Origin: Chloroflexota bacterium
GTDB lineage: Bacteria; Chloroflexota; Chloroflexia; QHBQ01
Assembly (NCBI GenBank): GCA_025355955.1
Contig: JANXYP010000403.1
Coordinates: 1 to 56,289 of the forward strand
Direction: 5' to 3'
DNA length: 56,289 nucleotides
Shown here: piece by piece, positions 41,781 through 49,348 of the stretch
Layout: each line of letters opens with the position of its first letter
Position numbering within the stretch: position 1 is the stretch's first letter
The notes under the pieces: model-generated
The model's input: only the letters and a program-made list of their open reading frames with translations
What the model was told of the DNA's origin: nothing
Database searches by the model: none
Translations under genes and position numbers: made by a program

Positions 41781-42826
41781 TCGTGCCACCCGCCATCTTG
41801 GTAGTGCAGGATATGCTTGCCGAAGACCGCCCAACCTTCATTCGGCGAGAGCATTGATAGGCCTGCACCAAGGTCGACATCGCTGGAGGAGTAATCTTCA
41901 GACCATTTACCACTCTTGTAATGCAAGATAACTGTCCTAATATCGTCACCTACTCTTGTGCCAACCACCCAACCCTCGTCAGGAGTGACCATTGCCGCTG
42001 CCGTTAGATCGCTATAGGCGCTACCATCAAAGGTGGCATCCTTCGTCCAACTGCCGTTGTGATAATGGTAGACTATACCTTCCACTGTCATACTGCTGTA
42101 GGAATGTGCAGTTCGCTGGGGTTTGTCGAGGAATACTTCACCAACTGCGATACCATCACCAGGAGACAGCATAGACAAACTCAGAAAAACGGTGTTTGTT
42201 GTATCTGTCTTCCAGCTATCGTCTCGGCCCCACTGGCCGTTCTTGTAATGGAGGATTACACTTCCGCCAACAGCCCAACCTTCATTCGAAGATAGCATCT
42301 GGATACTCTTCAGACCGATTTTGGAGCCAACAGTTTGTGTCACCCAACGGCTTCCGTTGTAGTGTGCCACTGTGTCGCCAGCAACCGCCCAAACATTGTT
42401 CGCCGCAAGCGCGGAAATGCTCTCGATCGTGCTGCTAACCGGACTGGCGACCTCAGTCCATGTACCATCTTTATAGTGAAGCATATAATCGAAGTCGCCA
42501 GCCGCCCAACCCTCGCTAGCCGAGGACATACTGATCGCATAGATGCTTTCAGTGTACTTGCTAAAGTTAGAAGCGTACTCCTGCCACTTGCCATCGCTAT
42601 AGTGAAAGAGCGCTGCTTTCAGGTTATTATCGCTATTGCGATGATCAACCACTCCCCCTGCCCAGCCATCATTTGCTGATATCATGGAGACACTCCGCAG
42701 CGATAGGTAATCAGGTGTCACTAGCTTAAAGCCGCCGAGCATGAAGAAGCCCACCCCAACACCAATAACCACCAACCACAGCGCGGCGGCGATGATATAG
42801 ATTTTTCGGTTGGGATTAGTCTGCAA
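41777..42826 (-). CDS. Membrane-anchored GWAVG-repeat (YCF48-like) propeller protein
   Basis: The 349-residue protein has one N-terminal helix (residues 9-32) and then seven or so repeats of the form SMLSPNEGWAVG-(15)-ILHYKNGQW. The repeats resemble the YCF48/BNR beta-propeller type, common in Chloroflexota surface proteins. The helix and lack of a cleavage site suggest anchorage with the propeller outside. Its stop overlaps the lipB start, so the two are co-translated. Confidence 0.85.
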   Translation of the reverse strand: MQTNPNRKIYIIAAALWLVVIGVGVGFFMLGGFKLVTPDYLSLRSVSMISANDGWAGGVVDHRNSDNNLKAALFHYSDGKWQEYASNFSKYTESIYAISMSSASEGWAAGDFDYMLHYKDGTWTEVASPVSSTIESISALAANNVWAVAGDTVAHYNGSRWVTQTVGSKIGLKSIQMLSSNEGWAVGGSVILHYKNGQWGRDDSWKTDTTNTVFLSLSMLSPGDGIAVGEVFLDKPQRTAHSYSSMTVEGIVYHYHNGSWTKDATFDGSAYSDLTAAAMVTPDEGWVVGTRVGDDIRTVILHYKSGKWSEDYSSSDVDLGAGLSMLSPNEGWAVFGKHILHYQDGGWHE

Positions 42827-42842
42827 GCGGTCACCTCATCGC

Positions 42843-43154
42843 TCAGTCGTAGTAGCCGAGTTCTTCCTTTGCTTCTTCGCTCATCATGCTGGGGTTCCAG
42901 TATGGCGACCAGACGAGTTCCACGTCTACGTCCTTCACATCGTCGAAGATGCTGAGGGCGCGATGGATGTCGGCGATAACCATAGGGCCGACCGGGCAGC
43001 CGGGGCTGGTCAGGGTCATATCAACGTGAATCTTGCCCTCTTCGTTATTGATCTCCACCTCGTATATGAGGCCGAGGTCGACTACGTTGACCCCCAGTTC
43101 GGGGTCGTAAACATCGCGCAGGGCGGTGCGCACCATGTTCTCAGTAAGCGCCAT
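42843..43154 (-). CDS. sufT: MIP18/DUF59-family Fe-S assembly factor (SufT-like)
   Basis: The 103-residue protein has DVYDPELGVNVVDLGLIYEV and LTSPGCPVGPMVI with Cys53, the family signature. SufT/MIP18 proteins help mature Fe-S proteins. It follows the rhodanese and SufU genes on the same strand. Confidence 0.92.
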   Translation of the reverse strand: MALTENMVRTALRDVYDPELGVNVVDLGLIYEVEINNEEGKIHVDMTLTSPGCPVGPMVIADIHRALSIFDDVKDVDVELVWSPYWNPSMMSEEAKEELGYYD

Positions 43155-43233
43155 TTGTCATACTCCTTCTTTCTGCTTGTGAACCCTCTCCCAACCTCCC
43201 CCGCTGGGGGAGGAGTCTTGCGGCCGGGGCTTA

Positions 43234-43554
43234 TTAGTAGCGGGGGATGGTGGGGTCAATTTCCTCCGCCCATTGGTCAATACCACCGTTGAGGCTCCTG
43301 GCGTTGTAGCCATAGGCTTGCAAATAGCGTACCACCTGCAGGCTGCGACTGCCGACGTGACAGTAGGCGATGATCTCCTCATCGTGGGGCAATTCGCCAC
43401 GCCGCTGCTGTATCTCCTCGATAGGGATGAAGGTTGCGCCTTCGAGATGATTGAACCCCCACTCCTCGGCGCTGCGTACATCCAGCAACACCAGCTTATC
43501 GCCCCCATCCAACTTCTCTTTTAGCTGCTTCGGGGTTATTTCCATCTCTTGCAT
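43234..43554 (-). CDS. Single-domain rhodanese
   Basis: The 106-residue protein has Cys65 in YCHVGSRS, LLDVRSAEEWGFNHLEGATFIP and the C-terminal LNGGIDQW. It would carry sulfane sulfur, probably between SufS and other acceptors. AAAGGAG precedes the ATG at 43554. Confidence 0.93.
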   Translation of the reverse strand: MQEMEITPKQLKEKLDGGDKLVLLDVRSAEEWGFNHLEGATFIPIEEIQQRRGELPHDEEIIAYCHVGSRSLQVVRYLQAYGYNARSLNGGIDQWAEEIDPTIPRY

Positions 43555-43640
43555 ATATTAATCTCCTTTTAGCAGGGCAAGCGCTACTCGCCTCTACACA
43601 TAACAGGGCGAGTGCAACCCACCCTTCCGAAGGGAAGTGA

Positions 43641-44036
43641 CTAAAAATCTTCCTCATCCTCATCCACCCAGTGGTCGCCAGCCAACGCCCGCTTCATCGC
43701 GTTGAGGCCGAGGGTGGCGCACTTCTGACGGCTGGGGCCAACGCTGATGCCTAGCTCATCGAGGATCGCCTGCTTGTCGAGCGCCAACGCTTGGTCGAGG
43801 CTGAGGCCGGGCAGCATATCGGTGAGCATACTAGCGGCTGCCTGGCTGATGGCGCAGCCCTGCCCGTCGAAGCGCACATCGGCAATGTGGGCATTGCTAA
43901 TGGCGAAATCAATGCGGATGCGGTCGCCGCACGAGGTGCTGATGTCCTCATAGCTGGCATCAGGATGCTCCAATACGCCCTTGTGGTGTGGGTCGCGGAA
44001 GTGTTCGAGGATGTTGGCACGGTATAGATCGTCCAT
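43641..44036 (-). CDS. sufU: SufU/IscU-like scaffold or sulfur acceptor
   Basis: The 131-residue protein has Cys36 (STSCGD, Asp38), Cys61 (GQGCAIS) and Cys106 (RQKCATL). The Lys before Cys106 and CATL fit SufU rather than IscU, which has His. The 45-residue gap between Cys61 and Cys106 is shorter than in B. subtilis SufU and near that of IscU. It follows sufS with two bases between. Confidence 0.92.
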   Translation of the reverse strand: MDDLYRANILEHFRDPHHKGVLEHPDASYEDISTSCGDRIRIDFAISNAHIADVRFDGQGCAISQAAASMLTDMLPGLSLDQALALDKQAILDELGISVGPSRQKCATLGLNAMKRALAGDHWVDEDEEDF

Positions 44037-44038
44037 GG

Positions 44039-45364
44039 TTAAACTCCAAATATCTGCGCGGCCTTGTGCAACCCGGCCACCAGGCGGTCTACATCCTCAT
44101 TGAGGTTGTAGATATAGAAACTAGCGCGGGAGGTGCCAGCAACATCGAGCGCGAACATGGTGGGGTGACAACAATGATGCCCAGCCCGGATCGCGATGCC
44201 TTCGCTGTCAAGGATGCTTGCCATATCGTGGGGTGGCACATCAGCCAGGGCAAACGAGAAGGTCGCGCCACGCTGCCGCACATCGAGTGGCCCAAAGATA
44301 TGCAGCCCCGGCACTTCCGCGAAGCGCTCCAGGGCGTATTGGGAGATGGCAACTTCGTGCGCCCGCACATTCGCCATGCCGATAGCTGACAGGTAGTCGC
44401 AGGCTGCGCCCAGGCCGATCGCCTCAGCAATTGCGGGCGTGCCAGCCTCAAAGCGGGCGGGCGGCTCGGCGTAGGTGCTACTCTGCATCGTCACCCGCCG
44501 GATCATGTCGCCACCACCGAGGAAAGGTGGCATCGCGTTCAGCAGCTCACGTCGCCCCCACAACACGCCGCTGCCGGTCGGCGCGCACATCTTGTGACCA
44601 CTAAAGACGAGGAAGTCGCAACCCAGCGCCTGCACGTCAACCGGCATATGCGGTACGCTCTGCGCCCCATCCAGCAACACCACGGCACCGACTTCGTGGG
44701 CGCGGCGGATAATCTCCTCAACCGGATTGATGGTGCCAAGCGCGTTGGAGACGTGAACCACCCCTACCAGCTTGACTTTATCGGTGAGCAAATCGTCGAG
44801 CTTATCCATCTGCAGCGTGCCGGTGGCAGGGTCGAGCGGAATGTAGGCGAGGGTAGCGCCCTTCTCTTGTGCCAGTATCTGCCAGGGAACGATGTCGGCG
44901 TGGTGTTCCATCTCGGTGATCAGGATAGTATCGCCAGGGCCAATGTTGGCGCGGCCCCAACTGTAGGCAACCAGGTTGATTGCTTCGGTGGCATTACGGG
45001 TGAAGATCACTTCGCGGGATGAGCGGGCGTGGATGAAGCGGGCCACTTTGGCGCGGGCCTGCTCGTACATGGCGGTGGCCGCCTCGCTGAGGGCGTAGAG
45101 GCCGCGATGAATGTTGGCGTTGTGGTGGCTGTAGAACTCGTGTAGGGTATCAATAACTACGCGGGGTTTCTGCGAGGTAGCGGTACTATCGAGGTAGGTC
45201 AGCGGCTTGCCGCCCACCTCGTGGTCGAAGATAGGAAAATCGGCCTTCACTGCCCGCCAGTCGATCGCGCTGTCGTGGGCAATGGCTGCGGTCGCCGTCG
45301 CAGTGACGGTCGGCGTACAGCTAGGGTCGGTCGCTTCGCGGATGCCACTCATGGTCGCGGTCAT
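44039..45364 (-). CDS. sufS: Cysteine desulfurase SufS
   Basis: The 441-residue PLP enzyme releases sulfur from cysteine for Fe-S clusters. Lys258 (FSGHKMCAPTGSGVLWG) binds PLP and Cys398 (RAGHHCCHP) takes the persulfide. The first 35 residues are a Thr/Ala-rich extension not usual in the family. GGGAGA precedes the ATG at 45364. It is followed at once by sufU, its usual partner. Confidence 0.95.
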   Translation of the reverse strand: MTATMSGIREATDPSCTPTVTATATAAIAHDSAIDWRAVKADFPIFDHEVGGKPLTYLDSTATSQKPRVVIDTLHEFYSHHNANIHRGLYALSEAATAMYEQARAKVARFIHARSSREVIFTRNATEAINLVAYSWGRANIGPGDTILITEMEHHADIVPWQILAQEKGATLAYIPLDPATGTLQMDKLDDLLTDKVKLVGVVHVSNALGTINPVEEIIRRAHEVGAVVLLDGAQSVPHMPVDVQALGCDFLVFSGHKMCAPTGSGVLWGRRELLNAMPPFLGGGDMIRRVTMQSSTYAEPPARFEAGTPAIAEAIGLGAACDYLSAIGMANVRAHEVAISQYALERFAEVPGLHIFGPLDVRQRGATFSFALADVPPHDMASILDSEGIAIRAGHHCCHPTMFALDVAGTSRASFYIYNLNEDVDRLVAGLHKAAQIFGV

Positions 45365-45530
45365 ATTGTCTCCCTTTCCTCATTGAAAGTGATAATCTGA
45401 TACCCGTGGTTGCTGTCAATGCCACCATTTTAACCCCATCCTGATAATCAGTCAAGCGCGTCTGATAGACAGCGTGGCGCACAGCCGAAGCCACGCGCCG
45501 CATTGATGAACAATTTATGCGCCCATTTAA

Positions 45531-46544
45531 CTAAGCAGCGGGAGCAGTGCTGTCGGCGTGGGCATCGGGGTTGTCCTTGCGCTCCTGGTAAGTGGCCTCG
45601 TCAACCCCCTCTTCAGCATAGCGGGCGCGAATGGCATCGTAGCCGCTGCGCTCCAGTTCCTGCACCAGTTCGGTGCCGCCGCTCTCCACAATGCGGCCAT
45701 TCAGCATCACGTGGACGTAGTTGGGAGTGATGTAGTTGAGGATGCGCTGGTAGTGGGTGATGATTAGCGCGGAGAACTCCGTGCCAATCAGTGCGTTGAC
45801 CCCTACCGACACATCGCGGATGGCATCAATGTCCAGGCCGCTGTCCGGCTCGTCAAGGATGGCAAGGGCGGGCTTGAGCATCAGCATCTGCAATATCTCG
45901 GTGCGCTTCTTCTCGCCGCCGCTAAAGCCGTCGTTGAGGCTGCGGCCAGTGAACGACTTGTCCATCTTCAGCAGTTCCATGTTGCTAACCAGCGTCTTGC
46001 GGAACTCGCGGGCGTTGAAGCCGCTGTCGCTGCCAGAGACCGCACCCGGTCGGCGCATAATCACGGCGGCCACGGCGCTAGCCGCGTTAGGCGCAACTTC
46101 CTCGCTATTGGTCGCCATGCTGGCGAACGCACTGCGCTGCACCGCATCGCCTTCTTCGTTGACTACCGCGCTAACCGTGCCGTTGCCGCCGCCGCTGATC
46201 GAGGAACCCTTGATCTTGGCCCGCACTGCGCTACGCAGGAAGTTGGCGACGCTGACTCCCGGCACAGCGCTGGGGTATTGGAAGGCGAGGAACAGCCCCA
46301 GCCGCGCCCGCTTGTCTGCCGACATAGCGAGTACATTTTCGCCCTTGAACGTCACTTTGCCCTGGGTAATTATATACTTGGGGTGGCCCGCCAGCGCGTA
46401 AGCCAGGGTGGACTTGCCGCTGCCGTTTGGCCCCATCAGCGCGTGGACTTCGCCCTGGTTGATAGTCAGGTTGATGCCCCGCAGGATCTCCTTACCTTCG
46501 ATTGATACATGAAGGTCTTCGATTACCAGTTCTCCGTTAAGCAT
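45531..46544 (-). CDS. sufC: Fe-S assembly ATPase SufC with large insertion
   Basis: SufC is the ATPase of the SufBCD scaffold complex. Walker A GPNGSGKST (38-46), signature FSGGEKKR (207-214) and Walker B LAILDEPDSGLD (227-238) are intact. Residues about 111-175 are an Ala/Gly/Ser-rich insertion between the Q-loop and the helical domain. This explains the length of 337 against the usual 250. The C-terminal 30 residues are charged. sufB and sufD are not in the window. Confidence 0.93.
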   Translation of the reverse strand: MLNGELVIEDLHVSIEGKEILRGINLTINQGEVHALMGPNGSGKSTLAYALAGHPKYIITQGKVTFKGENVLAMSADKRARLGLFLAFQYPSAVPGVSVANFLRSAVRAKIKGSSISGGGNGTVSAVVNEEGDAVQRSAFASMATNSEEVAPNAASAVAAVIMRRPGAVSGSDSGFNAREFRKTLVSNMELLKMDKSFTGRSLNDGFSGGEKKRTEILQMLMLKPALAILDEPDSGLDIDAIRDVSVGVNALIGTEFSALIITHYQRILNYITPNYVHVMLNGRIVESGGTELVQELERSGYDAIRARYAEEGVDEATYQERKDNPDAHADSTAPAA

Positions 46545-46626
46545 TATGCGCTTACACTCCTTTATATTTGCAGACTAGCCATCTCCCCTCCCGCCGGGAG
46601 GGGCTGGGGTGGGTCCGTATCCCACC

Positions 46627-47340
46627 TCAATCATTCTTCGTTTGGACAGGCAGCACCATTTCGATGGGCTTGCCAACTACGAAATCGCAGCCGTGATTGC
46701 CGTCTAGCACGCAGCCGGTCAGCGTTACCGACGAGCCGAGCGCCTGGCCCAGCATCCGTTGCTCCATGTCGCAAATCTCGCGGTGGCGCTGGGCAACCGC
46801 AAAGTAGGGGCAGGAGGCCGAATGTATCATCATCACATTGCCGCGCTGTTGCACCTCGATGGGCATACCCTTGTCGCTGAGTAGCGCGGCAAGGTTGTGG
46901 AGGCGGTCGAACAGGTGCTGGCCGCTGTCAATGCCCGCCGCGTACTTGGCGGCGGCGCGATCGCTAACCCGCTGCAACAGTAGGTCGAGCTTGTCGCGGC
47001 CATCTAGTTCCAGTATCTCTTCGAGTAGCAGGTTGGTCAGGTCGCCATACTCTTTGGGAAATAGCTCCTGGCCCTTGTCGGTCAGCGCGTAGATAAAGTA
47101 GGGGCGGCCTAGCTCACCCTTGACCTTCACCCGCGTGGCGGTGATATAGCCATCGGCCTGCAAGGCGGTAAGTTGTTCGCGCACAGCGGTGGTGGTGCGG
47201 CCTAGCTCCTGCTCCAGCTCCTTGACCGTTGCTTCGCCCTTACGCTGGATCAGCCGCAGCATCGCCAGCCGCGCCGAGTCGTGTCCCGCCAGGGCCACAT
47301 CGCCACCGCGCCGTCGCGTGCCATGCTCTTCGTCGCTCAA
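46627..47340 (-). CDS. sufR: SufR-like Fe-S-sensing repressor
   Basis: The 237-residue protein has an N-terminal winged helix (TVKELEQELGRTTTAVREQLTALQADGYI) and C-terminal cysteines C177, C190, C210 and C218, the pattern of SufR proteins that bind a [4Fe-4S] cluster and repress suf when the cluster is intact. It starts with TTG at 47340 after GGAAGGTG. It is the first gene before sufC. Confidence 0.88.
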   Translation of the reverse strand: MSDEEHGTRRRGGDVALAGHDSARLAMLRLIQRKGEATVKELEQELGRTTTAVREQLTALQADGYITATRVKVKGELGRPYFIYALTDKGQELFPKEYGDLTNLLLEEILELDGRDKLDLLLQRVSDRAAAKYAAGIDSGQHLFDRLHNLAALLSDKGMPIEVQQRGNVMMIHSASCPYFAVAQRHREICDMEQRMLGQALGSSVTLTGCVLDGNHGCDFVVGKPIEMVLPVQTKND

Positions 47341-47380
47341 CCCACACCTTCCCTTCCGTTCACTGCTTGTGCCTTTGTAT

Positions 47381-47463
47381 ATTTTACCACAATCCTTCGC
47401 CCTAAGTCAAACTTTTTACAGGTTAAGCTGTTTTTTGTCATACCTTACCATAACCTTACCAAA
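47381..47463 (-). promoter_or_regulatory. suf promoter and putative operator
   Basis: On the minus strand TTGACT (47405-47410) and TAAAAT (47381-47386) are 18 bases apart. Upstream lie ACAGGTTAAGCTGT (47417-47430), a near-palindrome, and a direct repeat ACCTTACC-(2-3)-ACCTTACC (47444-47462). SufR could bind either. Confidence 0.55.
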
Positions 47464-47499
47464 TCAACTAATTGCCGTCTGCAAATTGTCTTCCACCTA

Positions 47500-47528
47500 T
47501 TGACAAAAGACCGTTCTTGGAGTACGAT
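47500..47528 (+). promoter_or_regulatory. Promoter of the Gly/Asn-rich protein gene
   Basis: TTGACA (47500-47505), 17 bases, TACGAT (47523-47528). It is divergent from the suf promoter. Confidence 0.65.
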
Positions 47529-47581
47529 GTACATGAGAGCGGCAGCATCTATTTTGCCAACCAAAAGCAAGGAGGCTTGAG

Positions 47582-48280
47582 ATGAGCGACGAACAGAACC
47601 CCGGCGGGCAAGGCCCACAGGAGGACGGTGGGCCACATAGCGGCAGCAACCAGCAAGGCGGCATTGGTGGCATCGGCCAGGTCAATGTGCCGGGCAAGGC
47701 ATCGTTTGGCGGCGACTTCCACGACAACAGCACCACCAACAACGTCGAGGGAACGCAGAACAACGTGCGCGGCAACCAGTTCAACTCCGGGCGCGACCAG
47801 TTCGTCGGCAACCGCAACGTCAGCACTGGAAGCGGTGGCATCGAGGATTACGGCGGAGTGCAAGGTGGGGTACACAACTACGGCGGGGTGCAAGGCGGGG
47901 TGAACAGCGGTAGTGGCAGCCAGACCAACATCCGCGCTGGCGACATTAGCAACAATCAGGGCAACGTTGCGGTGGGTAGTGGTATCAATCAAAGCTACTC
48001 AGCAGGCGGCCAGGCCGCTGATCCGAAGGCTAGCACTCTACTCGCTGCCCTTGAAGACCTACGCGACAACCAACTCGATGACCTGACTGGTGATGACCGC
48101 AAGAGTGTACGCGGCCCACTGACCGAAGCAATCAAGTCGCTTCGCATCGGCCAGCTTAATGCTACTACCGTCAGCAACGCGCTACAGCTTGCATCCGACG
48201 CTTTGGCCGACGCCGACCGCGGCAAAGAGCGAACTACGCTGAAGGACGTGGCAGCGGCAGCGGGGCTTATTATACGCTAG
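47582..48280 (+). CDS. Gly/Asn-rich repeat protein with C-terminal helical domain
   Basis: The 232-residue protein has an N-terminal half of Gly/Asn/Gln repeats (NNVEGTQNNVRGNQ, YGGVQGGV twice, GDISNNQGNVAVGSGINQ) suggesting beta-solenoid or disordered structure. The C-terminal helical domain (about 155-232) reads LLAALEDLRDNQLDDLTGDDRKSVRGPL. No signal peptide. The GDISN-NVAVGSG stretch resembles the Gly/Asn-rich linker of NACHT/effector-associated proteins. Function unknown. AGGAGG-like AAGGAGG precedes the ATG. Confidence 0.8.
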   Translation: MSDEQNPGGQGPQEDGGPHSGSNQQGGIGGIGQVNVPGKASFGGDFHDNSTTNNVEGTQNNVRGNQFNSGRDQFVGNRNVSTGSGGIEDYGGVQGGVHNYGGVQGGVNSGSGSQTNIRAGDISNNQGNVAVGSGINQSYSAGGQAADPKASTLLAALEDLRDNQLDDLTGDDRKSVRGPLTEAIKSLRIGQLNATTVSNALQLASDALADADRGKERTTLKDVAAAAGLIIR

Positions 48281-48409
48281 ATACGGGGCGACAAAGATAT
48301 GCCAGCCTTAGTTTTTAGCCCGTGGAATGTCTTATATTAACCTACAGCTAACGTAACCTTAGAATCAAACTATTACCCAAGCAAAGTAAGGGTCGCAGAG
48401 GAGCAAGCG

Positions 48410-49151
48410 ATGAGCAATAACTGGAAACACTTGCTAGATGATTGGATCGCTCGTATCAGCTCCCTTCTAGCTATAGTTACAGCACTCTCGGCTCTGTTTG
48501 GGATCCCAACTTTGCCTGAAGGGTGGAGAATACCAGTAGCGAGCATTGTAGCCCTGATATTGGTGACCGCTGGTAATAGTGTACTGGCGAACATTGATAA
48601 TACCCAGAAGAAGAATTCAAGAGGCTTTTGATGGTAAATCATTTATCATAGTTATTACTTCCTTCGGCCCAGTCAAATCATCTAATAGTAAGCTTGACTA
48701 TGGTGAAATTATGGAATCCACCATAAATGATTGGATAACTGATAAAGAAGGCATACATAATGAGATAAGTTACAAGACCGCTTTTACATCGGAAAAGAGT
48801 CTTATAAACAGAAGCCTATCGAGCGATCTAGAGATTAGGAAGACGCTTGGAGCTAATATTATTATATGGGGTGAGAGCGGCGAAACTGATACCGTTACTC
48901 ATGAGATTGGCCTACGCTTGTTCGTTGATGTATATAACCCTAGTATAAGCGCTGACCCGCTCGTTATAGAAGGATTTATTGTTCCGTTGGGCAAGGACCA
49001 AGAGGGTAATGGCAACACTGTTAGAGAAGAGATCAAAAAGAAGGCAGAGATACTGACATGTAATACAACAACGAATTCTTCTCGCTCTAATTGCTGTCCC
49101 GGTCATCTTGACTTCCACATAAGATCGGCCAAATTCCGATCGCTCTCGTGA
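48410..49151 (+). pseudogene. Frameshifted two-helix membrane protein with FlgO/TolB-like domain
   Basis: A 73-residue frame (48410-48631) with GAGGAG and two membrane helices (residues 18-33, 43-62) runs into a second frame (about 48612-49151) with IQEAFDGKSFIIVITSFG...GANIIIWGE. Joining them by skipping one base near 48612-48620 (GAAGAAGAATTC) gives one 245-residue protein. The second part resembles residues 271-355 of the TPR protein at 30.8 kb. The region is much lower in GC than neighbours, a sign of transfer. The C-terminus after KKKAEILTC also looks disturbed. Confidence 0.7.
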
Positions 49152-49225
49152 GTGGCATAGAGCTCCTCACGTTCATCCTCGTGTGCCTCGGCAGGCTACG
49201 CGCCGCAGCTGTGCTTCTAACTATT

Positions 49226-49348
49226 TATTACAGCCTCAGTGGCCAGGCAAGATGACATAGTTACGATTGGTTGGATACTGGGCGGCAGGGCGTATGCGAT
49301 TCGCCCCTACACCAATCTAGCGCAAATATGCCAACTGAGGCTGTAATA
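49226..49348. mobile_element. MITE family C, copy 2 (123 bp)
   Basis: TATTACAGCCTCAGT (49226-49240) and its complement ending at 49348 have TA edges. The interior matches copy 1 at 11.3 kb. It overlaps the 3' end of the DUF4157 gene and supplies its stop codon (49317-49319). Confidence 0.88.

Noticed and set aside
41055-41804. 249-residue plus-strand frame opposite lipB
   Set aside because: lipB is certain from its motifs; the opposite frame is a GC-driven shadow.
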